Below the pieces are notes generated by a model that made no database searches, was not told the DNA's origin, and saw only the letters and a list, made by a program, of their open reading frames with translations. From Chryseobacterium lathyri (lineage in GTDB: Bacteria > Bacteroidota > Bacteroidia > Flavobacteriales > Weeksellaceae), in assembly GCF_003290185.1 (NCBI RefSeq), contig NZ_QNFY01000005.1, positions 186,001 through 250,000 on the forward strand: a stretch of DNA of 64,000 nucleotides, written 5' to 3'. The first letter of the stretch is position 1; each line of letters begins with the position of its first letter. The position numbers and the translations under genes are program-made. Below, one piece after another: positions 25,371-32,766 of this stretch.

Positions 25371-26570
25371 ATGAAGATTGATAAAAGAATAATACCGCTG
25401 GCTATAGGCGGTCTTGGAATAGGAACTACAGAGTTCACCGTAATGGGGCTGCTTCCTGATATTGCCAACACCTTAAAGATTACCATTCCTGAGGCCGGGC
25501 ATCTGATTTCGGCTTATGCCATGGGAGTTGTAATTGGAGCACCGATCCTGATCGGGTATTCAGTGAAATTTCCGCCTAAAAAAGTACTGATGGTTTTGAT
25601 GATCCTTTTCACACTTTTCAACGGACTTTCTGCGGTAGCTCCTGATTACACTACGATGCTGATCATCAGGTTTATGTCCGGGCTTCCTCATGGGGCATTT
25701 TTCGGTGTAGGAACGGTAGTTGCATCGCGGATGGCAGGAAAAGGGAAAGAGGCATTTTACATTTCTTTAATGTTTACAGGACTTACGATAGCCAACCTCA
25801 TCATGGTTCCGCTGGTAACCTATATCGGGCATGCTTATCATTGGAGACTGTATTTCGCAATTGTAGCATTCATTGGCCTTTTTGCCATATTGTTTCTTAA
25901 ATTATGGCTTCCTGCTACAGAGGCCAATCAAGATACCCACTTCCTGGAGGAATTGAAATTTCTTAAAAATAAGCAATCATGGCTGGTTTTAGGAATTACA
26001 GCGATTGGGTTTGGAGGTCTTTTCACATGGCTCAGCTATATTACTCCTTTAATGACGATCGTAGCGGGAATCCAAAGCAACCAGATGGCGTATGTGATGA
26101 TCCTTGCCGGTGCCGGAATGGTTGTTGGAAACCTTGCAGGAGGATTTATTTCTGACAGGCTGGGGCCCGAAAAAACATGTGCATTATTGATATTTCTGAT
26201 GATGATTTCTCTGGCAGGAGTGTTTTTCTTTGCAGATAACCAGAATATGGCACTCATACTAACATTTGTTTGCGGAGCACTGTCGATGTCCGTTGCAGCA
26301 CCTATTAATATCATGATGATGAAAGCAGCTCCAAAGAGTGAAATGATGGCTGCAGCATTTATGCAGGCTGCATTTAATATTGCAAATGCGATGGGAGCAT
26401 TTCTGGGAGGAATTCCTTTGGAATATGGGTTTTCCTTCAAATATCCTTCGTTAGTAGGAGTGGGGATGACATTCATCGGTCTGGCAATAAGTTTAAGATA
26501 CAGATATTTGTACGGCAAACAAGCTCCTGATGATGAAACAGCGGTAGAATGTGTGCCTTGTGATAAGTAA
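25371..26570 (+). CDS. MFS transporter (AraJ/sugar-efflux-like)
   Basis: Inner-membrane transporter of 399 residues with about 12 transmembrane segments. The start IIPLAIGGLGIGTTEFTVMGLLPDIA is typical of the AraJ/YdhP/NepI drug and sugar efflux group. The signature between TM2 and TM3 is weak; TM4 has FMSGLPHGAFFGVG, also typical of the subgroup. It probably exports a drug, arabinose-like sugar or purine nucleoside; the substrate is not predictable. The divergent AraC gene probably regulates it. Confidence 0.85.
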   Translation: MKIDKRIIPLAIGGLGIGTTEFTVMGLLPDIANTLKITIPEAGHLISAYAMGVVIGAPILIGYSVKFPPKKVLMVLMILFTLFNGLSAVAPDYTTMLIIRFMSGLPHGAFFGVGTVVASRMAGKGKEAFYISLMFTGLTIANLIMVPLVTYIGHAYHWRLYFAIVAFIGLFAILFLKLWLPATEANQDTHFLEELKFLKNKQSWLVLGITAIGFGGLFTWLSYITPLMTIVAGIQSNQMAYVMILAGAGMVVGNLAGGFISDRLGPEKTCALLIFLMMISLAGVFFFADNQNMALILTFVCGALSMSVAAPINIMMMKAAPKSEMMAAAFMQAAFNIANAMGAFLGGIPLEYGFSFKYPSLVGVGMTFIGLAISLRYRYLYGKQAPDDETAVECVPCDK

Positions 26571-26681
26571 TTGTAAAGCTAAGACTAAGTTCAAATCAAT
26601 TTCTAAATTTTGTCAAAAAATGTAGATGAGTTAATTATTTTATAAGACAGCTTAAAGGTTTATAACCAGCTGTATACATAC

Positions 26682-26720
26682 AAAAGAGGCTTTGTTCAAC
26701 GACAGAACAAAGCCTCTTTT
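26682..26720. terminator. Bidirectional terminator between MFS and SpoIIAA-like genes
   Basis: Perfect 16-bp stem AAAAGAGGCTTTGTTC/GAACAAAGCCTCTTTT with a 7-nt loop, serving the two convergent genes. Confidence 0.85.
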
Positions 26721-26737
26721 CTCTTTATAGTATAATG

Positions 26738-27118
26738 CTAAACTTCTACTTCATTACCGTTTTTACACCAGTAAAGTGCATTATATAAGTTTTCTTTAGG
26801 AAAGGATTTGAATTCTCCCGGCATCAGAACACTGAAAATATCCGTGAAGTTCTGTACCCCTTCTTTATCTGTAACAATAGCCGTACGGTTCCATTTTGTA
26901 AGATTTTTTAATCCTAAAAATGCGTCTTCAAGCCATGCGCCCATGGTGAAATTATCCAGATCAGTATCCAAATACAATAAGTAATTCAGCTCACCAAACT
27001 GATCTACTTTTTCTTTTACATGAGGAATGACAAGGTTTTCAAAATCTTTTTTCGTCACATCTCCGGTTGCACTGAACGCTGCAACATTTTCCGGAGCTTC
27101 TGGAATAATCGTTATCAT
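26738..27118 (-). CDS. STAS/SpoIIAA-like protein
   Basis: Small soluble protein of 126 residues matching the SpoIIAA-like (STAS-type) family: the start MITIIPEAPENVAAFSATGD, the central LNYLLYLDTDL, and IAIVTDKEGVQNF-like region (RTAIVTDKEGVQNFTDIF). Members are thought to bind small hydrophobic ligands; no partner kinase or sigma factor lies beside it. It is a single gene facing the MFS transporter and divergent from the FAD oxidoreductase. Confidence 0.75.
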   Translation of the reverse strand: MITIIPEAPENVAAFSATGDVTKKDFENLVIPHVKEKVDQFGELNYLLYLDTDLDNFTMGAWLEDAFLGLKNLTKWNRTAIVTDKEGVQNFTDIFSVLMPGEFKSFPKENLYNALYWCKNGNEVEV

Positions 27119-27233
27119 ACTAATTATTTTAAATGGTTGGCTTTTAAAACTGGGTACAATAATTGCACCATAAATTGATAAAAAATCGTTAAAATACTTA
27201 TAAATGTTATTGTTTTAAATGTAATATTCAATT

Positions 27234-28439
27234 ATGGATCTAAAATCAAACGAACCTTTCTGGCTTTTAAAAAACGGACTAATAACTTCTTATCCGTCTC
27301 TGAAATCAAATAAAGATTGTGATGTATTAATTATAGGAGGCGGCATTACCGGAAGCCTTATTGCCCATCAAATGATTAGTGACGGCTTTAAAACGATCCT
27401 GATTGATAAACGTGAACTCTGTAACGGCAGTACTTCAGCAACTACTTCCATGCTGCAGTATGAAATAGATGTTCCTCTTTTTGAGCTTGAGGAGCTTATT
27501 GGTAAGAAAGGAGCTGTAGAGAGCTACAAAGCCTGTTCTGATGCAATAGATAGTCTCGAAAAACTTTCAAAACAGATCAGGTCTGATGCGGGATTTAAAC
27601 GAAAGAAATCTCTGTATTTCGCATCAAAAAAGAAAGATGTCAGCTGGCTTAAGGATGAATATGCTGCAAGAAAAAATGCCGGTTTTGATGTAAAATGGCT
27701 GGAAGCAGATCAAATTGTAGAAAAGTTTGGACTTGAAAATACATATGGGGGAATTGTGTCCAGACAGGGAGCCAGTATTGATGCTTTTAAGTTTGCTCAT
27801 GAACTATTTAAACATAATGTAAGAAAAGGGTTAGAAATATTTGATAAGACTGAAATGATAAAGATGGAATACCATAAAGGTTTTAATCTGGTCACGGTAG
27901 ACAGCGGTTTTCAGATCAAAGCTAAAAAAGTGATCTACTGTATCGGGTATGAAAGTAAAAACCTGATCAAAGAAAACTTTGTTGATTTAAAAAGTACGTT
28001 CGCCATCGTTTCAGAAATCGATGACGACAAATTCAAAAATATGGACAGTACGCTGGTCTGGAATACTGATGATCCTTATATTTACATGCGTACAACAGAT
28101 GATGGAAGACTTCTGATCGGTGGAGGAGATGAAGATTTCAACGATGCTGCGAAACGTGATGCTCTTCTCGATAAAAAAGAAAAAGAGATTCTGAAAAACC
28201 TGAAAAAAATAAAACCCGATTATCATTTTTATACAGATTTTGTATGGGCCGGAACTTTTGGGGAAACCAAAGACGGGCTGCCTTATATTGGGGAGCATAA
28301 AAAATTTAAGAACTCTTATTTTGTCCTGGGTTTCGGGGGAAATGGAATCACTTTTTCTGTGACAGGGATGGAAATGGCTTCACAGTTTATGAAAAATAAA
28401 AAACACGTGTTGTCTGAATATTTTCAATTCGGGAGATAA
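27234..28439 (+). CDS. FAD-dependent oxidoreductase (D-amino-acid oxidase-like)
   Basis: Protein of 401 residues in the DAO/glycine oxidase family. The N-terminal Rossmann motif is VLIIGGGITGSLIAHQM. The region around RELCNGSTSATTSMLQYE is the second FAD contact, and the C-terminal FAD loop is FVLGFGGNGITFS. It probably oxidises an amine or amino acid; related flavobacterial proteins are annotated only generally. No Rieske domain is fused at the C-terminus. No signal peptide. Confidence 0.82.
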   Translation: MDLKSNEPFWLLKNGLITSYPSLKSNKDCDVLIIGGGITGSLIAHQMISDGFKTILIDKRELCNGSTSATTSMLQYEIDVPLFELEELIGKKGAVESYKACSDAIDSLEKLSKQIRSDAGFKRKKSLYFASKKKDVSWLKDEYAARKNAGFDVKWLEADQIVEKFGLENTYGGIVSRQGASIDAFKFAHELFKHNVRKGLEIFDKTEMIKMEYHKGFNLVTVDSGFQIKAKKVIYCIGYESKNLIKENFVDLKSTFAIVSEIDDDKFKNMDSTLVWNTDDPYIYMRTTDDGRLLIGGGDEDFNDAAKRDALLDKKEKEILKNLKKIKPDYHFYTDFVWAGTFGETKDGLPYIGEHKKFKNSYFVLGFGGNGITFSVTGMEMASQFMKNKKHVLSEYFQFGR

Positions 28440-28497
28440 AACTGGTAGCTTCTGGAACCTTTGTCGCCAGTGTAAGCGGGTATTAAGAAAAATGCAA

Positions 28498-28526
28498 TAA
28501 AAAATGGTGGCTGCGAAGCCACCATT
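28498..28526 (-). terminator. Terminator of the vWA gene
   Basis: Hairpin AATGGTGGCT-GCGA-AGCCACCATT; on the minus strand it is followed by a T run, 4 bp after the vWA stop. Confidence 0.85.
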
Positions 28527-28530
28527 CCTA

Positions 28531-29727
28531 TTATTTCGAAGTATATCCATTCGTTTTTGCCTGCTCCAGAATAGATCTTTCAATTGCTTTCCCAAGATCA
28601 TCAGAATCTGCATTGCCCCGTTTTTTCATTTCGGTATCAATATATTCCTGGCGTTTTCTTGACAGCTCTTCAATCTCCTTCTGGATTTTCTCACGCTCTG
28701 CAGATTTTACAGCAACAGCTTTTTTAATTTCTTCCTTGCTTTTGCCTTTTAATTCAGCTGGCAGCGCATCATCCTTCACAGTAGCAATAAATCCTGCATC
28801 ACTTTCAGCTTTGTCCACCAGGTCCCAGTGGTCATTTTTATAAGCATTTTTTTTAGACTTGGCTACGGTTCTTTCTACGTAATTGGAAGCCGACTGAACT
28901 TCTGCATTCCTGTCCTGGGTAACCTGCTTAAGCTTATATTCAGAGCCATGACTTCCATAATAAATATAGGTATCATTCAGCTTTGTATTGCATTCTGAGA
29001 TTTTTACATCATAAGGCGTTTCAATATAAATCACCTTTCTGTCACTGTCAATATTAAAATACTTGCCGCCGCCCACTACTGCTCCGTTCTGCCAGAAGGT
29101 TTGTGTCCCTTCTTCTCTATTCCCGCAGAAGATAGTATTGGTATAAATGTTTTTGTTTTTAGCTTTGGAAATGACTTCCTTGTAATTTACTTTTCCCTGA
29201 TCAAACGGCTCATTGCCGGCGATATAAATCAGTTTCATGCTTTTTTCGTTGCCATCCCAGTTCAGATTCATCGAGGCATCGCGGATCACAGCACCGCAAT
29301 ATTCACTTCCCCCATTAGTTCTTAAGGCAAATAATTTCTCGGAAACCAGATCCAGATCCTGCGTAAGAGGAGTAACCTGGCGGATATAATTTTCATCGCG
29401 GATCCCGTCATTCCCATATTCATAAAGGGCAATTTCAACCTGTGGAGTCTGTCCGTTATACTTTAGGGTGGTTAAAGTATTCACAATATTCCAAAGCCTT
29501 GATTTGGCCTGATCGATCAGCCCGTCCATACTGTTGGAAGTATCCAGCAGAAGGGCAACCTGGATTTTATTATCCTTTGATGTTACTGCAGGCTGTACTA
29601 CTGAAGCATTTTGTATAAATGCTTCCCTGCCTGATTTATTACTGTTTGAGCAGCGGATGTCTGAAAAACTGCCTGAGCTTAAAAATGCGCTACCAGCTGT
29701 TAATGCTAAGATTTTTAAAGTTGTCAT
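28531..29727 (-). CDS. Exported von Willebrand factor A domain protein
   Basis: Protein of 398 residues. The N-terminus (LKILALTAGSAFLSSGSF) is a probable signal sequence. A vWA domain occupies about residues 52-240, with a metal-ion-dependent adhesion site DTSNSM (DxSxS) and a downstream Thr in ALRTNGGSEY. The C-terminal third is charged and predicted coiled coil (KSAEREKIQKEIEELSRKRQ). Likely a periplasmic protein-protein interaction module. Upstream lies a LytTR-type direct repeat with the same promoter layout as the SIMPL gene, so the two are probably co-regulated. Confidence 0.83.
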   Translation of the reverse strand: MTTLKILALTAGSAFLSSGSFSDIRCSNSNKSGREAFIQNASVVQPAVTSKDNKIQVALLLDTSNSMDGLIDQAKSRLWNIVNTLTTLKYNGQTPQVEIALYEYGNDGIRDENYIRQVTPLTQDLDLVSEKLFALRTNGGSEYCGAVIRDASMNLNWDGNEKSMKLIYIAGNEPFDQGKVNYKEVISKAKNKNIYTNTIFCGNREEGTQTFWQNGAVVGGGKYFNIDSDRKVIYIETPYDVKISECNTKLNDTYIYYGSHGSEYKLKQVTQDRNAEVQSASNYVERTVAKSKKNAYKNDHWDLVDKAESDAGFIATVKDDALPAELKGKSKEEIKKAVAVKSAEREKIQKEIEELSRKRQEYIDTEMKKRGNADSDDLGKAIERSILEQAKTNGYTSK

Positions 29728-29855
29728 AATTCTATTTTTATTGGTTATCTGTTATAATATTGAACCCATTTTTTCGGACCGAACTTTAACTGTCGATGTT
29801 TCTGTATGCTTCAGTAATAAATGTCGTTGCAGGTTTATTGTTTTAATTCCTGAAG

Positions 29856-29863
29856 TAAAATTA
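29856..29863 (-). promoter_or_regulatory. Candidate -7 box of the vWA gene
   Basis: On the minus strand TAATTTTA, 7 of 8 matches to TAnnTTTG, exactly 27 bp from the LytTR-type site. The same box and spacing occur upstream of the SIMPL gene. Confidence 0.45.
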
Positions 29864-29890
29864 TCTGTATTTAAGGCTGAAAATTGGGAG

Positions 29891-29920
29891 ACTTGGTGAA
29901 ATGAGACTTTCACTTGGTGA
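29891..29920. promoter_or_regulatory. LytTR-type direct repeat, site A (vWA gene)
   Basis: ACTTGGTGA at 29891-29899 and again at 29912-29920, separated by exactly 12 bp. Two 9-bp direct repeats with a 12-bp gap are the known binding geometry of LytTR response regulators. The only LytTR gene nearby is at 34688. The site is 164 bp upstream of the vWA start. Confidence 0.65.
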
Positions 29921-29941
29921 ACTTTAAAAACTGTTTAAGAC

Positions 29942-29965
29942 AAAAAAACAGCCCTTCCGGACTGT
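29942..29965 (-). terminator. Terminator of the SIMPL gene
   Basis: Arms ACAGCCC/GGACTGT with a TTCC loop (one G-U pair); on the minus strand it is followed by a T run. Confidence 0.7.
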
Positions 29966-29983
29966 CTTTTAAATCTGTTAATT

Positions 29984-30658
29984 CTAAAGGATTTCGTATC
30001 TCGTTTTGATGCTGTATTTCAGCTTGATATTTTCGATATTGTCAAAAGAAAAATCTACCGCAGTATCTGCCGCTTCCAGCTGTACATTTCTGATGCTGCT
30101 TTTATAGGCTACAGGAAGAACCGTATCGCTGGTGTAATCTTCAATTTCGATAATCTCAAGAGGAGCTCCTGTCTTTTTGCCCATACTCTCCAACAGATAA
30201 TCTGCCTTTTCTTTTGCTGCTTTTAGGGCATTGATCTTAACGGTTTTCTTAAAATCAGAAATTTTAGTGTTCTTCACTTCGGCCACATTCAGATTGCTTA
30301 CCCATTTCTGGTTGAGGTCTTCAAATATCTTGTTGATATCCGATTTTGTATTGGCTTTGAACTGGTAGCTCTTCGTGAATTTTCCATTTTTAGCATACAC
30401 ATTCTGGTACATGGATTTAAATTTGATGTCTTCATTCTTCACGCCGTATTTCTTTAATGTTTCAAACAGCTTCTTTTCATTGTCTGCCAACTCATTCTTG
30501 TTATCCGCTTTGATGCCGATGCTGAAGATGATCTCATCCGGTTCCACTTCCATTTCTGCAATACCTGTAACTTCAATTGCATTTTTCTTTATCTCCTGTG
30601 CATTTGCAAAAGTTCCCAGGGTAAAGATTCCGATCAATAAAAAATGTCTCAATTTCAT
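29984..30658 (-). CDS. SIMPL-domain (DUF541) periplasmic protein
   Basis: Protein of 224 residues. The signal peptide (KLRHFLLIGIFTLGTFANAQ) is followed by a SIMPL/DUF541 domain: IEVTGIAEMEVEPDEIIFSIGIKADN, then ALKAAKEKADYLLESMGKKTG split over the domain, with the expected alternating beta and helix pattern. Proteins of this family form oligomeric periplasmic or surface structures; their exact role is unclear. It has LytTR-type site B and a -7 box with the same spacing as the vWA gene. Confidence 0.85.
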   Translation of the reverse strand: MKLRHFLLIGIFTLGTFANAQEIKKNAIEVTGIAEMEVEPDEIIFSIGIKADNKNELADNEKKLFETLKKYGVKNEDIKFKSMYQNVYAKNGKFTKSYQFKANTKSDINKIFEDLNQKWVSNLNVAEVKNTKISDFKKTVKINALKAAKEKADYLLESMGKKTGAPLEIIEIEDYTSDTVLPVAYKSSIRNVQLEAADTAVDFSFDNIENIKLKYSIKTRYEIL

Positions 30659-30682
30659 AATTTCTTGTTTTAAATTCTGAAG

Positions 30683-30690
30683 TAAAATTA
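30683..30690 (-). promoter_or_regulatory. Candidate -7 box of the SIMPL gene
   Basis: On the minus strand TAATTTTA, 27 bp from LytTR-type site B and 24 bp before the ATG. Confidence 0.45.
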
Positions 30691-30717
30691 CTGCGATCTG
30701 AAACCGAAAATGGAGAG

Positions 30718-30747
30718 ACTTGGTGAAATAAGGTTTTCACTTGGTGG
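30718..30747. promoter_or_regulatory. LytTR-type direct repeat, site B (SIMPL gene)
   Basis: ACTTGGTGA at 30718-30726 and ACTTGGTGG at 30739-30747, 12-bp gap. The gap sequence itself is also similar to site A. The site starts 60 bp upstream of the SIMPL ATG. Confidence 0.65.
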
Positions 30748-30754
30748 ATGGTCA

Positions 30755-30791
30755 CAAAAAAAGACGATCCCTGTGAGAATCGTCTTTTCAA
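30755..30791 (-). terminator. Terminator of the amidohydrolase gene
   Basis: Arms AAAAGACGAT/ATCGTCTTTT; on the minus strand followed by a T run. It ends only a few bp from LytTR-type site B. Confidence 0.8.
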
Positions 30792-30836
30792 ATTTTTTAA
30801 ATGTGATTTAAACTATCCGGAATGGTTCAAAAATGA

Positions 30837-32591
30837 TTAATAGATAAAGTAAACCTTCGAGATTTTATCGTTTTTAATTTCATAAATAGCTGTTGCTTCA
30901 GTCTTTACACCAGGTCTCAGGCCCGAAACGCTCTCTTTATCGATAACGGAATTAAGATTCACAATCCTCTGCTTGATTTCGCAATGCAGATCCGGAGATT
31001 TATCAAACAGATTGGAATAGGATTTTCTCATGGCTTCCTTTCCTTTGCTGATCAGCTTTCCGGGAAACAAATACAGTTCTACGTCCTCTGCATAAGGCTC
31101 CAGAAATGCTTCAATATTTCTTGCGTTATAAGCATTCACCTGCTGCTGAGCCAGAGATTCCGGCGTCACTTTTACAATTCTTTCCCGGTCTATAGGAAGT
31201 CCGCTTTTTATAACCATATCAATATCAGTAAGGTGGTCCAGATTTTCAACAGGATTTGAATTCAGTAAAACAAGATCCGCTGCTTTTCCCACTTCAATGC
31301 TGCCGGACTCCTTTTCTTTATTAAGGATTTTCGCAGGATTAATGGTTGCCGACTGAAGAATCTGCCATTCATCCATCCCGCTTTCCTTCATGGCCTTAAG
31401 TTCTGTGATAAATGATGATGCATGTTGCGTTCCGATGTTTCCGGCGTCCGTACCAGCAGCGATTGTTACACCTCCTTCAGCCATTTTTTTGAGATTGACA
31501 GTTCTGATGGAGTCCGTTTTTGAAATATAAGCTTTGGTCTTCGGCTCGCTAAACCTTGTTTTACGCTTATTAAGCATAACAGAGTCTGAAGTTTGTGTAA
31601 GGTGCTTCAGGTCGTACATAGAGCCAATGCTTTCAGGATGGGAATTTTCCAGCTCATAAGTATTGTAGGTCTTCTTTTGTCCGTAAGTATCATAATAATT
31701 ATCCATTACCGTAAGGGTAGGGCATACAATAACCTTTTTTGATTTTAAAAGCTTTATAAAATCATCAGAAATCAATTCATCCTCTATATTGTGTACCAGG
31801 AAATCGGCACCGTTTTGTACAGCTGTTTCTGCGGTGAAGCGTTCTGTTGCATGAATGGCAACCTTTAAATTATTTTTATGAGCTTCATCAATAACTGCTT
31901 TTATAGCAGGTTCCAATTCCTTTGCCTGTTCTTTCTTTTTCTGCACATCTCCCGTTACAATATACCATATCTTAATAAAATCAGGTTGATAAGGAATCTG
32001 TTCCTGAACCAGTTTTTTAGCCTCATCAACAGACGAAAGCAGTCTGAAAGGCTCATCTTTATTAAGATTTTTAAAAGCTTCAGGTTCATAAGTAGTAATG
32101 AGTGGTCCCGACATATACACTGAAGGCAGGCGTACATTCTCTTTCAAAGAATCCCTGAGTTTTAGCAAATTATACGTTGCCCCGGGATCAATCACTGACG
32201 TCATTCCCATTTTAAGATAACGCTGCAGAAGACCTTCCATATTATGATGGCTCCAGCTGATCTCTTTTTCATAAGGAACATGTTTTCTGAGATCAAGGGC
32301 ATCCGGCCTTGTATACAGACCACCGCTCTGGAAAAAATGGACGTGTGCATCCGTCATTCCAGGCATTAGGTATTTACCTTTACCATCAATAACATGGGAA
32401 TTCTTCGGAATTTTGATCTGTCTGCTGGGTTTTATTGCTGTAATTGGCTTTCCTGAAAAGACAACAGTCTGGGCAGGAGTCAGTTTTTTGTGAATAACAT
32501 CTACAACAGTTACATTTTCAATATAAATCTGCGCATGCAAAATGCTCATACAGAAAAAGGCTGCCAATGCGATCTGGAATTTTTTGCTCAT
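30837..32591 (-). CDS. Exported amidohydrolase fused to an NTF2-like domain
   Basis: Protein of 584 residues from the ATG at 32591, which opens a good signal peptide (KKFQIALAAFFCMSILHAQ); an in-frame ATG at 32612 adds 7 residues. Amidohydrolase part (about 25-455): metal ligands in DAHVHFF, later KVAIHATERF and HNIEDELI, and the active-site Asp in GTDAGNIG. The C-terminal 115 residues (AQQQVNAYNARNIEAFLEPYA onward) form a SnoaL/NTF2-like domain. The substrate is unknown; imidazolonepropionase-like or prolidase-like hydrolases are closest in motif. It is divergent from the LytS gene with site C between. Confidence 0.82.
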   Translation of the reverse strand: MSKKFQIALAAFFCMSILHAQIYIENVTVVDVIHKKLTPAQTVVFSGKPITAIKPSRQIKIPKNSHVIDGKGKYLMPGMTDAHVHFFQSGGLYTRPDALDLRKHVPYEKEISWSHHNMEGLLQRYLKMGMTSVIDPGATYNLLKLRDSLKENVRLPSVYMSGPLITTYEPEAFKNLNKDEPFRLLSSVDEAKKLVQEQIPYQPDFIKIWYIVTGDVQKKKEQAKELEPAIKAVIDEAHKNNLKVAIHATERFTAETAVQNGADFLVHNIEDELISDDFIKLLKSKKVIVCPTLTVMDNYYDTYGQKKTYNTYELENSHPESIGSMYDLKHLTQTSDSVMLNKRKTRFSEPKTKAYISKTDSIRTVNLKKMAEGGVTIAAGTDAGNIGTQHASSFITELKAMKESGMDEWQILQSATINPAKILNKEKESGSIEVGKAADLVLLNSNPVENLDHLTDIDMVIKSGLPIDRERIVKVTPESLAQQQVNAYNARNIEAFLEPYAEDVELYLFPGKLISKGKEAMRKSYSNLFDKSPDLHCEIKQRIVNLNSVIDKESVSGLRPGVKTEATAIYEIKNDKISKVYFIY

Positions 32592-32698
32592 GAGTTTGGG
32601 ATAAAGTAACAATACAAATATAAGAAAAGGTGAACTGCCCTCTGTTACAGAATTTTAAGGAGCATGTAAAGAGGAAAGATTGATTTTTAATTGGGCAA

Positions 32699-32728
32699 AC
32701 TGGGTGAAATGAAGTTTTGACTTGGTAA
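32699..32728. promoter_or_regulatory. LytTR-type direct repeat, site C (lytS/amidohydrolase)
   Basis: ACTGGGTGA at 32699-32707 and ACTTGGTAA at 32720-32728, 12-bp gap. It lies in the divergent region between the amidohydrolase (ATG 107 bp away) and the LytS-type kinase (ATG 38 bp away). It would give autoregulation if it serves the kinase. The half-sites are slightly weaker than in sites A and B. Confidence 0.55.
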
Positions 32729-32766
32729 AGAATAGGAAAGGATACCTAAAGTTTTACTTACTTTGC

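Noticed and set aside
32722..32766. TTG start upstream of the LytS-type kinase
   Set aside because: It lies inside LytTR site C and would place 15 residues before the signal peptide.
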